Assembly (NCBI GenBank): GCA_963930655.1
Contig: OZ005601.1
Span: 23,932,921-23,996,920 of the forward strand
Direction of reading: 5' to 3'
Origin: Myrica gale
Taxonomy: Eukaryota > Streptophyta > Magnoliopsida > Fagales > Myricaceae
DNA length: 64,000 nucleotides
This document shows, in pieces, positions 48,245 to 62,929 of the stretch. The notes beneath the pieces are model-generated. The model was not told the DNA's origin. It made no database searches and worked only from the letters and a program-made list of their open reading frames with translations. Within the stretch, counting starts at the first letter, position 1. Each line of letters opens with the position of its first letter. Made by a program: the position numbers and the translations under genes.

Positions 48245-50978
48245 AGTCAATTTTTTAAAAAAAAAATAATGCTTCACTACTTCCATAAATCTGGCAAAAA
48301 ATTTTGAGCAATAGTCATGAGTGGTGATCGAAGGTGGAAATTTCTACCTCTCAAAATTTTCACTCTTTAAAACATTATAAAATAATCTATTTCTCTCCAT
48401 CAAATTATTTTTTATTATTATAATATTTATTTAAATCTTATCTTTTTATTTTTTTATCAAATTTCATCAAATATCTTTAGTCAGACGTTAATAACCAAAA
48501 TATCAAGTCAATTTTTTTTTTTTACTGCAGACCACCCCGTTGTGTACCTTAAAAATCGGAAATTGTCATACTGTGCGGTAGACCCTGTAAGTGGCAGACA
48601 GGATCAAAAGAGAAACAAAAAGTATTTATTGTAACCATCAAATAGAGTGATGAATGTAGCAAATTAAATATTCTCCTCTACCTAAAAATCGTTTGGCTTC
48701 GGTTTTTGAATCTGCATTCCCTCTAAAACTGCTTCCAACTATTTGTTTGAAATAAATATCAAACCAGGAATCTGACCTTTTGTAAACCTTTGATGCACGA
48801 GCAATTTCCCTTCAGCTTTTAACTGACCTTTTGCATGCTCGAGGTGCTTTACAAAAAAATCATTGAAATTTTGAAATCAGATTCTTTTTTTTATTGATTT
48901 TTAAATAAGAAAAATCAGTGACTTTGAAACTACCCCACATAACATACAGAAGAACATTTAAACTGAGTCAGGGAATTTAAATGTAGAGAGTAAATTCATT
49001 GACGACCCATTAGAGCACGGCCATTGATTATGTTCCCCACTTAAACTAAATACACGCTACCCAGAGAGAACTGCAATGCAATAACAACACAAATGGTACT
49101 GCAGATGGGTTCAGTGATAGGCTCATAGGGAACTCTTTTTTCTTTTGCATTGTTTCTGTCCCCACTGGAAACTGCAGTAGTGCGACCATATCTGTCTGTC
49201 CCCATAACCGGTGCCGGTGGGAATGGGCTTCCTCTTTTGCTAATTGACCGTCTCTGTCAAGGTTTGAGATGCGTGGATTTTGTAATGGCTAATCTTCCCC
49301 GTGTCAGGCTGATTTCTCGCGTGAAACCACGTGATTCTAGACAACTTTTCATCCTATGGTCAAATATGCACAAATATTGGACCCACCTTATATGACGTAA
49401 ATACTGAGATTAGTTCAGTGTCTCACCATTGTTACTGTCCAATCTACCAGCTTAGCTCAAGAGATAGCATTATCTCTTGAGAGTTTAAGTTATGCACGTA
49501 CTCACAAGTTTAAATCATTATTTATGTAAAAAGAATATATGACTTAAATTGGGGTTGATTTAAGACTCTTCAAATAACCTGAGACTCAATGGCTCGACCC
49601 GGTCAGGTCAGCTTAGGTCGGGATAGGGTCGAAATTTATTTGCTCATTTCAAAAAATATTCGGATTGTGAAATACATTTCCGAAAAAATTGAACCCGATC
49701 TAAATATTATAATTCTATACATTGTTTCCAAAAATATAATCCGGCTCAAAAAAATATAGCCCAAAATGTTATTGACCTAAAAAAATTAGTTCAATAACGT
49801 GCGATGCCTAGAATATAATGTTAAAAAAAATCCAAACAAACTCGACCCCTACTGAAGCCTTAGCCAAACTCGTTCTGCTTTGATCGGCTCGAGTTCAGGA
49901 ATAATTACAAATCGGGTCTAGTTTGTTTGTCCATGCCCCAATTGATTTGGGTGGGGTGAAACTTGACCCAAAATTCAAAAAAGTTCAGCCCTAATGTAGT
50001 TAGTAGGCTGATAAGTCTCTTCCAAATTTATCGTGATGTTAAACTCAATTCATGTAAAAAATTAAATTACTTTTAATTCGATGCACATGAATGACTTTTC
50101 GAATTTGCTCTTTTAAAATATTTCGATCTTAACCATAACACAGCGTTTGACATTTCAAAATTTTATTAAAATTTTACTTTTCTTTTTATCATTCATTCAT
50201 CAATTTCAATATCATCATTTTTTTAACACAAACACAAATACAAAATTTTATTATTTTAACAAAATTTTGAAACCAAACTCAAATGTAAATATCGGGATGA
50301 AAACTCATGAATGAGCAGGGGAGTAAATAAGCAAAGTCCTCGGGGATAGCGGTCTCTGCCTTTGTCCACACTCCATACATTTCAACCCGTGGCAGATAGA
50401 CAGCCTGGGCTCAGGCCGTACGAACCGGGTTATGCGGCACCCAAATTATACTAATAATATCAATAATAATAAATAACGAGAAGCTATTCATCCGAAAATA
50501 AAAATCTCAGAAGTAGATGGAAACGCCTAATTCTATATAGAAAGGATGCTCAGGTAAAGCCTAAAGGCCTCGGTGCATGTGGCACGAACACTTGGCAATA
50601 GAAATCTAGTCTGCCTGAGACCTGAGTCGAGGCTACTTAATATAATCAGGTGTTAGGTATGCGAATGAGTGATAGCAAAATATATAAATAGGAATAATAT
50701 TATGAAACTATTCTCAACACTGCCTGTATCCCGAACTCATCATCTTCTATTCACAAAAAGGTCAGATTTACCAGACTTGAAAATTGCTTCAGTTGAACTT
50801 TGATATATCTTGGGGGTTGAAGTGTCATTTTCATTTAATCAATTTCTCAAGTCAGCCACTCCTTTAACTTAGAATTGAGCTTGAATGCTTGATAATATCA
50901 AATGCAATTTATTTTCTAGTTGAGATGCAGTGGGATTATGGATGTTCAAGTGTCAATTTAGTCACATGATTTGCTACA
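48245..50978. other. Intergenic DNA, no recognised gene
   Basis: AT-rich sequence. A small perfect hairpin (11-bp arms, 'ctcaagagata') lies at 49456-49481, and a 'cggttcgacccg'-type repeat-like stretch at 49590-50000. A frame at 49150-49395 shows no domain. Confidence 0.4.
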
Positions 50979-51246
50979 TAAATTTAAGGCTTAATATACA
51001 CGCATGCCCTTGTGGTTTAATGTTTTCTCATAAATACCTCTAGGGTAATTTTTGTTGTCCCGCTACCCTTGTGGTATTCCCCTTTTCCCCTTTATACTAT
51101 TCCTGCAATATTCTGTCTATTTTTGGACGGAAATTGATGATGTGGACCAATTGACCACTTCACATCCAATTAAACTGCAACACGTGTCCTTAACTGATGA
51201 CTGGACAAAATTCTTTTCCACCTATATATCCACGTCACTCTCCTCC

Positions 51247-51582
51247 TGGTCCGAAAATTCCTACCTCACTCGAGCCATCTCTTCCGCTCATGTCTCCGTC
51301 CACCTAACCCCCGATGGCAAAGCTGACGCCCTCGTCCCGACAAACCCTGAAGATTCTTTGTCGTCTTCCCTCTGCTTCGCCTCCGTACATGTCCTGCGCA
51401 TGCCCTTCCCGGAGGCTCTCAAACTCATAGTCAATCTCTGGATTGGCAACCACCTCTCGGAGACCTCATTCCACAAGGACGGAGGACTACTACGAGAATC
51501 TCTACGCTGTCGTTTCAGGTGAGAAGCATTTCATGCTCCTTCCTCCCACCGATGTTCACCGAATGTACATCCGTAACTACAA
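51247..51582 (+). pseudogene. Captured JmjC-domain (JMJ32/JMJD7-like) fragment
   Basis: The frame reads 'WSENSYLTRAISSAHVSVHL', then 'TPDGKADALVP' and 'VLRMPFPEALKLI', directly followed by '[17 protein letters not shown]'. After a small insertion that shifts frame it continues '[15 protein letters not shown]' and '[15 protein letters not shown]'. This matches the cupin/JmjC oxygenase segment of plant JMJ32-like proteins, including the Fe(II)-binding HxD (His-Lys-Asp). The junction between 'EALKLI' and 'VNLWIG' looks like loss of a middle exon. The distal His ligand is not included. Confidence 0.7.
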
Positions 51583-51679
51583 ATTGGCAAATATGAGCAT
51601 CTGAATTTATTTTTATTCTTCCACTCGTGCTTCCTTCTGAAGCATTACCGACTGTGCAACTGTTCCATCTCCTTTAAAG

Positions 51680-52149
51680 GTACAGGGGATGATCCAGCTG
51701 CAGAAAGTGAATATTTAGGTGGTTTCTGCAACGAAAGAAAGATTGACTTGACAAATTACATCAAGTGGTGGGGGCCAAACAAAACTCGTCAGACAGAGGC
51801 TGGGACAAAATCGGTGGAAGAAAAAAAGCATGCCGGAGATATTTGTGTGGAACTGAAAACACTGGAATGGGGAGCTCAGCCTATTGAACCATACCAGATG
51901 CCCCGTCTGGGCGTGTCCAATGAGGGAAGAAAGCATAAAGGTTCTACTGTCTCTGGCTTGAGCATCTTGTCTCGGTCAGCTGCCTACAAGAGCTTGCAAG
52001 AGAAAGCATCAAAAAGGCAAGACAACAACAATGATAATGAGGAGAATGAAGACAAAAATGCTATCAACAAGATGGACTATGGCAAGGCAGTTGAGAAATC
52101 CACATGTTATGATGTTGCAACCGGGAGACTTGGAAAGGTCCTCGTCTAG
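51680..52149 (+). pseudogene. Captured AP2-like transcription-factor fragment
   Basis: The frame reads 'EYLGGFCNERKIDLTNYIKW', then 'WGPNKTRQ', 'CVELKTLEW', 'EPYQMPRLGV' and 'SILSRSAAYKSLQEKAS', ending in an Asn/Asp/Glu-rich stretch. This resembles the region after the AP2 domain in AP2-type regulators of the At2g41710 kind; the DNA-binding domain itself is absent or only its end is present. The parent gene is assigned from memory of the family with moderate certainty. Confidence 0.5.
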
Positions 52150-52329
52150 AATGAAAGGTGCGTTGGAGTGGCGGTTGATCTCGTCGGCTAGGTAGGTGAG
52201 CGAGAGGTAGTGGTTGAAGGTGGAGAACTCTGGGTGCTTAGTCAGCAGGCGCATGATGTTGTGTGCATGAGATGTAGGGGAGAAAACGACAAGGAAGACA
52301 GAGAGGACTGGTAGAGCCCAGGCGGTCAT
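52141..52329 (-). pseudogene. Captured fasciclin-like arabinogalactan protein N-terminus
   Basis: From ATG at 52329 on the minus strand the peptide has a signal sequence ('MTAWALPVLSVFLVVFSPTS'). 'HAHNIMRLLTKHPEFSTFNH' and 'YLSLTYLADEINRH' follow, the start of the first fasciclin domain of plant FLA proteins (cell-surface adhesion glycoproteins). It is cut after about 60 residues and runs into the antisense of the AP2-like fragment. The signal peptide is intact. Confidence 0.65.
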
Positions 52330-52734
52330 GGCTGGACACGTGTTGCATTTCGGTAGGGTCAGGTTGATTTTAAGGGCATTTTGGTAAACTGCCATGAGGA
52401 GAGTGACGTGGATATATATGTGAAAAAATAATTTTGTCCAGTCAGCAGTTAAGGACACGTGTTGCAGTTTAATTGGATGTGACGTGGTCAATTGGTCCAC
52501 GTCATAAATTTTTGTCCAAAAATAGATGGAATATTGCAGGAAGGGTACAACGGGAAAAAAATGGAATACCACAGGAGTAGCGGGACAACAAAAATTACCC
52601 TAGGGGTATTTCTGATAACACATTAAACTACAAAGGGCACGCGTGTATATTAAGCCTAAATTTAATGTCACCTTGAGCCTAAGAATCATATCTTAATTGA
52701 ATACAAAGACATCGAACATCTCTCGATACTAGAT

Positions 52735-53115
52735 ATATGGAATAAATACATTTTCTACCCATCAACTATCAAAGGTTCATCACACTGCACCCGCTAACTA
52801 CTAAACTTCGACACTTTGCATATTCTATCAAATTTTTATAAACTAAAATGATAATAAATGTCCTTGACCCACTTTTCAAATATTAAAGATATTGTTGTCA
52901 AGTCACTAAGTTCTCGAAAATATTATTGTCAGATGGAGGGTGCAAAACATCTAACTTGATAGTTGAAGGGCACAATGTGTCAAAGTGAATAGTTTAGAGT
53001 GCAAAATGTCTAAAATTGGTAGTTAAATAGTAAAATGTGTTAAAGTTGATAATTTAGGGTGTAATGTGTCAAAAACTTGGTAGTTGATGGATGAAAATTG
53101 TATTTATCTCTATAT
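52735..53115. mobile_element. Foldback MITE, about 380 bp
   Basis: The left end 'ataaatacattttctacccatcaac' finds its inverse near 53080-53110 ('gttgatggatgaaaattgtattta'). Inside are alternating phrases such as 'gtgcaaaatgtc' and their inverses. No clear target duplication was settled. Confidence 0.55.
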
Positions 53116-54478
53116 ATATTCTCTTTTGTATCTTTTATTAAACCGTCAAACTGTCAATTGAAACCTCGAATGAGATTTTTTTTTGAGTATGAGAAAAATC
53201 CATTGCACTCCTTGTGCTCCATTGCCTTATTTCTTGTACACTGAACTCGAACGAAATTTAACCCAGTTTGGACACTCTGATAGGCTTTAGGTGGAGTTTG
53301 AAAGTAAAAATTTTGGGGTATAGAGTTTGTGAAAGAGTAAAGATATTTTATGGAATTTGATAAAAAAGTGAAGAGAGAGAATATTTAATTCCAAACACTC
53401 CCAAGATGCAACGAGGACTCCTAAAGAGCCTGGATAATCCACAATTCTGGCTCTCAGTTAAGTCACCAGTTTTATCCTCTAGGGGAAACCTTAACTATGG
53501 TTGAATGAGAAAGCTTAATTTCATGAATCAGAACTAACGTATTCTGACAGGGAAGTTTTAGTGCTTGTCACCCATAAAATGCCTCTTTTCGAAATTTAAT
53601 CATAGTACTTGAAAAGTAAATACATCGTAACCTCCTAACTAACTTGACAGAACCATAGTTCCAAACCTCTGTAGCCAATGTCCCAGCCTAAAAGGCTAAA
53701 ACACGCCTGCAAGGCTGCAATTGTATGCCGACTGGGGAAGCGTTACATCTTTAAGAAACTTTAAGAATTCCCAGCAGCTCTTCAGGAGACAACCATCATC
53801 TTTAGTAAATTAGTTCACTGAGAATATCATTAAAGTGAATTCCCACGTACGCCTGACTCATCCTGGGCCATGTTCATAGCAAGACATCAATTCCCCCTTT
53901 GGCTCTTTTTCCCACTGGTTGAATGTACGAATGATGGAATTAACACGAGTTTCGTACATCTGACATGAACTTTAACCCGGCATTTATAAGACAACAAGAC
54001 CACGGACCCAACAAGCACTTCAAAACGACAATTAATCCAACCACTTCATTAGGTGGCTGCGTTACCTATCTCATCTACATGTTTCCATTTGTGCTTTACA
54101 AAGTTGAAAAACATATTAAACAAAAGCCACCTCTCCACTTCCACCAGTCGTTGAATTCAGCCAAACTTGTCTCCTTACTGTGACTCTTAGCTTAATCTAA
54201 GGGCATGGAAGTTTTTCTGTAACAATTCAATGCCTGATTGGCATTTTGTTCCATCAGAAACCACTTTTTTTTTCTCTATCCATGGTCAGTTCATGGGACA
54301 AGTACCTACTTTCAACTTTAATGTTAACTCCATATGATAAATATATTTACATGACTGGCGGTGTATCTTTTAAAATGTCCAAAACAGATATTCTACCTAA
54401 TAATTAACAAAACTGAGCATTACTCACAGCCAGAAGTAAAGAGCTACCGCAACCATATATTCGCACCCACAGAGAGTC
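53116..54478. other. Downstream flank of the TGS1-like gene
   Basis: Presumed 3' UTR and intergenic DNA of the minus-strand gene. No other coding signal is recognised. Confidence 0.4.
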
Positions 54479-57035
<2,557 letters not shown>

Positions 57036-57493
57036 CTGAAGAATGACGGATATGGAAAAATAAATAATAATATCTAAAACACAAAGAGAAGATGTTGCAA
57101 AAAGTGCCATGAATTTCTTCGTTATCCCTGTACTTGTTCAATGAGTTAGACAAATAGGGAAGATGAAACCTGAGTCTATTTAGAGTTTAGAGATACTGTT
57201 CAGAGTCACTTGCCATCAGTATCGTGGACAAAAAAACCAAACAGCAATAGTTTCAAAATTTCCATAAGATCCCTTGGGGGAATAACTGGAAAAGAAAGAA
57301 TTAATCTAAGGATTACCAATGCAATAAAGATTTCAGTTTGTCCACTTTTTTGTTTTTGTTTTTAATGAGCATCACGTGTATCTACTTCAAACAATTTCTG
57401 GGGCAGAGATGGTCAATCTGTAATATTTATCAAAGGAAAACTAGGGTTTTCATTTATTATCCACACAGCAACTTGATTTCCTAATCTGATTGG
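57036..57493 (-). other. Intron or upstream stretch of the TGS1-like gene
   Basis: No exon of the missing N-terminal methyltransferase part is visible on the minus strand here. The copia 5' LTR starts at its upper edge. Confidence 0.45.
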
Positions 57494-57748
57494 TGTTGCA
57501 GCAGAGCAGAATTTCAAATAGATTCGGATTTGTTTTCTAATCTAATGTGTTATCTTGTATTTGTATTAGACTTGTATTTGAATTAGACTTGTAGACTTGC
57601 ATTTGAAATAGATAATAAGGTTAGTTTAGATAAGATAAGATGTAGTTTGTAGAGATTAAAATTGAATCCTCAAATCTTATCTTTGTAATTATTTTCTATA
57701 TAATGAAAGGCAAGCACCTCAAAAGAGGTATCCAGTCAAAATCTGTCA
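57494..57748 (+). mobile_element. Copia 5' LTR and primer-binding site
   Basis: The 255-bp segment starts TGTTGCAGC and ends ATCTGTCA. The methionine-tRNA-like primer-binding site TGGTATCAGAGCC follows directly at 57749-57761. No second LTR of this element is found in the window. Confidence 0.7.
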
Positions 57749-59290
57749 TGGTATCAGAGCCTTCTCTGATTTTCTAGTTTTGTTCTTGATCAGCCAATCC
57801 TAAATTTTTAGGGTTTCTGTTTTCTGGTTTTTCTGAGGTTCAGCTTGCCTCTCGAGTTTCTTGACTTCTTGTGTTCCATTGGCTGCTTCTTGCCTCTAGT
57901 ATTCTCGGTGTTCTTGGGTCTTGTGTTCACGGCAGCAGTTTTTTTCTTCTTGATTTCTTTCTCCTGTTCTGTTCTTGGTCTGTTTTCATGGCATCTGACA
58001 GATCTGATTCCTTGTGCACTCGGTTCACTGGTAAAAACTATTCTGCTTGGGCATTCCACTTTCAGCTTTTTGTCAAGGGTAAACTACTCTGGGATCATGT
58101 TGATGGGACTGTTCCAGCTCCTGATAGTGCAAAGGAGCTGTCTACAAGGGAGAGTAAGGATGCCAAGATCATGTCTTGGATCCTTGGTTCTGTTGAGCCT
58201 CATATTATCCTGAATCTGCAAAAATACAAAACCTCCAAGGCTACGTGGGAGTATTTGCAGAGAATCTACACGCAGAATAATTCAGCTTGAAGGTTTCAAT
58301 TGGAATATGAGAAGGCTAATTTTTCTCAAGGTGGCTTATCAGTGGAGGAGTTCTATTCTGGGTTTTCAAATCTGTGGGTTGAATACACTGACATGTATTC
58401 TTCTGTCTCTACCGCTGGTCTCCCTCATGTGCAAAGTGTGCATGAAACTAGTAGGAGGGATCAGTTCCTTACGAAACTACGTCCAGATTTCGAATCTGTT
58501 TGTTCTCAGTTAATGAGTAGGGTTCCGGTTCCTTCTCTTGATGTCTGTTTGGGTGAGTGATTTGCTTCGGGAGGAGCAAAGGTTACTTACTCAAGAGTAC
58601 AATGGAACAGCAACTTGCATCTCCTGCTCAAGTGGCATTTGCAGCACAAGGAAAATCCAAGGGCCGAGACTATAACACTACACAATGCTTTAGTTGCAAG
58701 GGATTTGGTCACATTGGCATTCCCTGTCCAAAGAAATTTTGCAACTATTGCAAAAAATCTGGACATATCATCAAGGACTGCCCAATCGGGCCTCCTCGGA
58801 AGCAAGAGAGTGCCTATTCCACCTCTGTTTAAGTCTGGGGTGCATCATCTTCTCCAACTCCCGCTGCTGCCAGTCATGATTCAGCATCTGCCAGTTCCAG
58901 TTCTACTTCTCTTAATCCTAATATGGTACAACAAATGATAGTTTCTACCCTCTCCGCTTTAGGTATCTCAACGTCATCCCCTAGTTCTTGGCTAATAGAT
59001 TCTGGTGCCTCAAATCATATGACCAATGATTCCACATCGTTGCACAATCTTCAGCCCTATGTTGGTCCTCTCCAAATCCGCACGGCAAATGGTAGTTCAC
59101 TACCAATTTATGCCGTGGGTGATGTGTCTCCTGTCATCCGAAATGTTTTGGTTTCTCCTACTTTCTCCACAAGTTTACTTTCTGTTGGACAACTTGTTGA
59201 AAATAATTGTTTTTTCATCTTCTGGTTGTGTTGTACAGGATCGAGTGTCCAAGAGGATGATCGCGAGGGGTCCTAAGGAGGGTCGGCTAA
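57749..59290 (+). mobile_element. Copia element 1: gag and protease remnant
   Basis: The gag frame opens at 57988 ('MASDRSDSLCTRFTGKNYSA', 'SWILGSVEPHIILNL'), with TGA at 58288 and a frameshift near 58555. The zinc knuckle follows at 58557-58832 ('CFSCKGFGHIGIPC' and 'CNYCKKSGHIIKDC'). The retropepsin-like frame is at 58923-59276 ('SWLIDSGASNHMTND', catalytic D-S-G-A intact). It breaks off after 'RGPKEGRLIPINPR', before the integrase, where a second element's primer-binding site appears. Confidence 0.8.
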
Positions 59291-60218
59291 TTCCAATAAA
59301 TCCTAGACAACACCCACAACACAGTTTTTCTCCAAATCTCTCTAAAGTTATCATGGTATCAGAGCCCCTTATCCTAAACTAAGTTTCATGTTTAAGCGTG
59401 TCTTGTTTCTCGGTTCGTGGTGTTCCGGGTCATTCCCGATCTTCGCTTCTAGTCTCTTTTCACGGGATTCTAGTTCATTCTCGACCTTCGAATCTTTGTC
59501 GGTACGATTCGTTTCCGAGCGAATTTTTATTTCGTTGTGGGTGCTGTCTCGGGCCGCTGTTCTGCTGGTGCTCTTGGTGGATCGGCTCTCGTCGTTGTCG
59601 CAGCTATTGGGTGCTGTTAGTTCGTCGTTGTCGCAGCTCTTGGGGGGCTGTTAGTTCTCCCAGATCTTCTCGTCGGGTGCTGTCGCAACTTCTTGGCTCG
59701 TTGAATCTCGCTCCTTCTTGGCTCGGTTCGCAGCTTCTTGGTGATTTTCTCATGGTTATCATCGTTTTATTATTGACGTGTAGCTCTATTGCTGCTGGCT
59801 TGGGAGACACGTTAGATACGTTTGCACTAGTGGGTGTTACAGTGCCCACAACGTGCTGCTACAGTGCAGATCATTCACTACTGGGTGTTACGTGGCTTGG
59901 GAGAAACATGTGCAGATTCATGTCGTGCTGTTACAGTGCATATTCACGTGAGCTACTCGTGGATGTTTGATCTGTGATTTTTGGATACCATTATGTGATT
60001 CTGTTGTATTAACGAGGCCATATTCTGGTGGGTGTTGACACTGTTGGGGGATATTATTGTTGGCGAGATTATTCTTTATATTCCTCTTTATCTATCTCAT
60101 GACATCCGATAAGTCAGATGCATTCTTCGTCCGCCTTAATGGCAAAAATTATTCGGCTTGAGCTTTTCAGTTTAAAGTCTTTGTCACTGGCAAGGGTCTA
60201 TGGGGTCATGTTGATGGC

Positions 60219-60390
60219 CCCAGATAAACTTTCCCCCTAATTTTCTATTCCGTAAACTTTTTCGGATTTTCTTAACTTTCTTGCTTGTTTATGTTAGGGG
60301 TTTTCAGTATAGTCTTTTGTACTGTTGCCTATGTTGCTTTGCATCTTTGGTTTTCCTTTTTAATAAGATTAGCTAACTTATAAAACAAAA
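60219..60390 (+). mobile_element. LINE 3'-tail insertion (172 bp) in copia gag
   Basis: A segment unrelated to copia, ending 'acttataaaacaaaa', is flanked by the exact 11-bp repeat ATGTTGATGGC (60208-60218 and 60391-60401). The duplicated bases belong to the gag frame ('HVDG'), which continues on both sides. The A-rich 3' end and variable-length duplication indicate a heavily 5'-truncated LINE or a SINE. Confidence 0.75.
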
Positions 60391-60452
60391 ATGTTGATGG
60401 CAGTAGTCCTTCGCCAGATAAAGACAAAGAAAAATAGCAACATGTCAAGTGG

Positions 60453-60911
60453 GTGGTCCAGGACGCTCAAGTTATGTCATGGATTCTCGGGTCGGTTGAG
60501 CCAAATATAATTCTGAATCTTCGACTATCCAAAACTGCTACCGAAATGTGGAACTACTTGAAGAAGCTCTATAGTCAAACAAATAATGCTCGCAGATTTC
60601 AATTAGAGCTTGAGTTATCAACTCTTACCCAAGACAACATCTCCATCTCAGATTTCTATTCTCTTTTCATGAATCTTTGGACTGAGTATACTGATATTGT
60701 CTATGCTACTATACCTCCTGACGGTCTTCTTGCAGTTCAATCCGTGCATGAAACAAGTAAGAGAGATCAATTTCGTATGAAACTCCGATCAGAATTTGAA
60801 GCCACAAGATATAATCTCATGAACAGAGAGATTGTTCCCACTTTGGACGCATGTCTGAGCGATCTTTTTCGTGAAGAGCAACGTCTTCTTACTCACACAG
60901 CCATGGACTAG
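60453..60911 (+). pseudogene. Copia element 2 gag (UBN2-type) fragment
   Basis: A 152-codon frame reads 'AQVMSWILGSVEPNIILNL', 'EMWNYLKKLYSQTNNARRF', 'LFMNLWTEYTDI' and 'SVHETSKRDQFRMKLRSEFE'. This is the capsid-like domain of plant copia gag. Its N-terminal portion lies upstream of the LINE-tail insertion with an in-frame stop ('NGKNYSA' then TGA). Confidence 0.75.
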
Positions 60912-61220
60912 CGTTAGTCCACTTCTGCACCTGTTCCCGTGGCTTATGATGTGCAAGGGAGGAATCGCGGGAGGGACATGAGTACTGTTATGTGCTTCAG
61001 TTGCAAGGGATTTTGGTCATTATGTTGCCAATTGCCCCAAAAAGTTTGCCATTATTGCAAAAAACCTGGCCACATCATCAAGGAGTGCTCTATCCGACCT
61101 CCTAAGAAATCAGAAAAAGCCTACAATGTCTTCGTTGACTCTTCGAGTGATTCTCGCTCTGCAACTATCGCTTCTCCTACACCACATGTTCCAACTCCCA
61201 TTCAATCCATAACACCATAA

Positions 61221-61868
61221 ATGATTCAACAAATGATTGTTTCTGCATTATCTGCCTTATGGGTATCAGGTAAAAAAATTTCATTCTCACAACCTTGGTA
61301 TTTTGATTCTAAAGCTTCCCACCATATGACCAATAGTATTGTTCCTCTTACCAATGTCAAAAAGTATACAAGAAATCTCAAGATACATACTATCGATGGC
61401 AGTCCTTTGTCGATCACTGTTGTTGGTGATGTTTCTCCTTCATTAACAAATGTTTTTGCTTCTCCTGATCTTTCTACTAATCTTGTTTTCGTGGGTCAGT
61501 TGGTTGACAATGGTTGTCACGTCCAATTTTCTCAATTTGGTTGTGTTGTGCAAGATCAAGTATCCGGGAGGATGATCACGAAGGGCCCTAAAGTGGGCCG
61601 TCTTTTTCCTCTGCATCTATCCTTATCTCCTTTACCTTTGAATTTTATTTCTTGTCATTCTGTTCAAATTGATAACCGAATGTGGCATAAACGCTTAGGC
61701 CATCCAAAAGCTCGTGTACTTCATTGTTACATTCTGGTTTACTTGGGAATAAAGAACCATCTTCACTTAGTGCTATTCATTTTTATTACAATTCTTGTAA
61801 ACTTGGGGAAAACAAAACTCCGCCTTTTCCAACTTACACTCCTCATGAAGTTCGACCTTTTGACTTGA
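61221..61868 (+). pseudogene. Copia element 2 protease and pre-integrase
   Basis: The frame contains 'YFDSKASHHMTNSIVPL' (protease site; the Gly of D-S-G is Lys), 'VGDVSPSLTNVFASPDLSTN', 'VQDQVSGRMITKGPKVGRLF' and 'MWHKRLGHPKARVLH' (GAG-pre-integrase zinc-binding His block). It then shifts frame. The altered active site implies loss of protease function. Confidence 0.75.
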
Positions 61869-62923
61869 TACATAGTGATGTGTGGGGCATGTCACCTGTA
61901 ATCTCTCATGCCCACTACAAATATTTCTATCACCTTCCTTGATGAATATAGTAGATTCACTTCGATATATTTTCTCCATTCTAAGGAAGAGGTCTTCTCG
62001 TTTAAGATTCTCTGTGCTCATCTAGAAACTTAATTTTCTGCGAAGATAAAAGTTATGCATTCTGATAATGGGGGAGAATACATGTCTAATATTTTTCAGG
62101 AATTCCTTCAAACTAAAGGGATCATTTCTCAGTGTTCTTGCCCAACCACACTACAACAAAATGGTGTGAGAGAAAGAATCGTCATCACCTAAATGTTGTC
62201 CGCACACTTCTTCTTGAGTCCTCCGTGCCATCTCGCTTATGGTGCGAAGCTCTCTCCACGACTATTCACCTCATCAACCGCTTACCTTCTCCATCCTTGG
62301 GCAATGTATCTCCTTTCCTCTGTTTATTTGGTTATGCTCTGCAGTATTCTAATCTTCATACTTTTGGTTGTCTCTGCTTTGTTCATCTCCCAGCTCATGA
62401 ACGCACTAAACTCACAGCTCAGTCAGTCAAGTGTGCTTTTCTAGGCTATTCTGTTTCCAAGAAAGGATTCATCTGTTATGATCCTCACCTTCGTAGAACT
62501 CGTATTTCTCGGAATATCGTTTTTGTGGAAAATCGGTATTTTTTCACCACTTATTGTGATCAAAACTTTTCATCACAATCTGTTTTGCCTTTGTTTTCGA
62601 ATTCTCCTACAAATTCCCCCAGTCAAAAGCCTCTCCTAGTGTATCGCAGACGTACACCTGCATCGGATCCTCTTGTGGATACCCTCAATCATTCCTCGGT
62701 TGTTGATCCTATTTCAGCTCCTACCAATGCCCTTGCCCCTCTAAGACAAAGTAAACGCATTTGTAGACCCCCAGATCGGTTTGGTTTCTCTTCTCCTTTA
62801 TCCTTGATAGCTACTTTGTCCACCATTCCTATTCCCTCATCGTATAAACAGACCATGGAACATGAGTGTTTGCAGAAAGCAATGGACGCAGTGCTCCAAG
62901 CACTTGACGAAAATCAAACTTAG
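61860..62923 (+). pseudogene. Copia element 2 integrase
   Basis: Core motifs are readable across frames: 'FDLIHSDVWGMSPV', 'ITFLDEYSRFT', 'VMHSDNGGEYMSNIF' and 'SCPTTLQQNGV' (a stop follows where the E-x-K block should continue). A long frame at 62132-62923 then reads 'LWCEALSTTIHLINRLPS', 'TFGCLCFVHL', 'KCAFLGYSVSKKGFICYD' and a Ser/Pro-rich linker. DDE-type residues are partly kept, but stops make it inactive. Confidence 0.78.
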
Positions 62924-62929
62924 GACATT

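Larger units (their letters stand above)
50988..52656. mobile_element. Pack-MULE carrying fragments of three genes
   Basis: Inverted arms of about 260 bp (50988-51246 and 52396-52656) start GGCTTAATATACACGC and are flanked by the exact 9-bp repeat TAAATTTAA (50979-50987 and 52657-52665). The interior contains, in order, a JmjC-type fragment (+), an AP2-like fragment (+) and a fasciclin-like arabinogalactan-protein N-terminus (-). No transposase is present. Confidence 0.88.

Noticed and set aside
49150..49395. 81-codon plus-strand frame
   Set aside because: No motif, no splice context and no repeat relation; length is within chance for this base composition.
49456..49481. Perfect 11-bp hairpin as a terminator or regulatory RNA
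   Set aside because: An isolated short palindrome in AT-rich intergenic plant DNA, with no adjacent gene.
52009..52572. 187-codon minus-strand frame in the Pack-MULE as one protein
   Set aside because: It runs through the arm of the element, the fasciclin-like fragment and the antisense of the AP2-like fragment. Only the middle part is gene-derived.
59398..59970. 190-codon frame in the copia leader
   Set aside because: It lies between the primer-binding site and gag, with Ser/Arg/Leu-rich low-complexity sequence and no domain.
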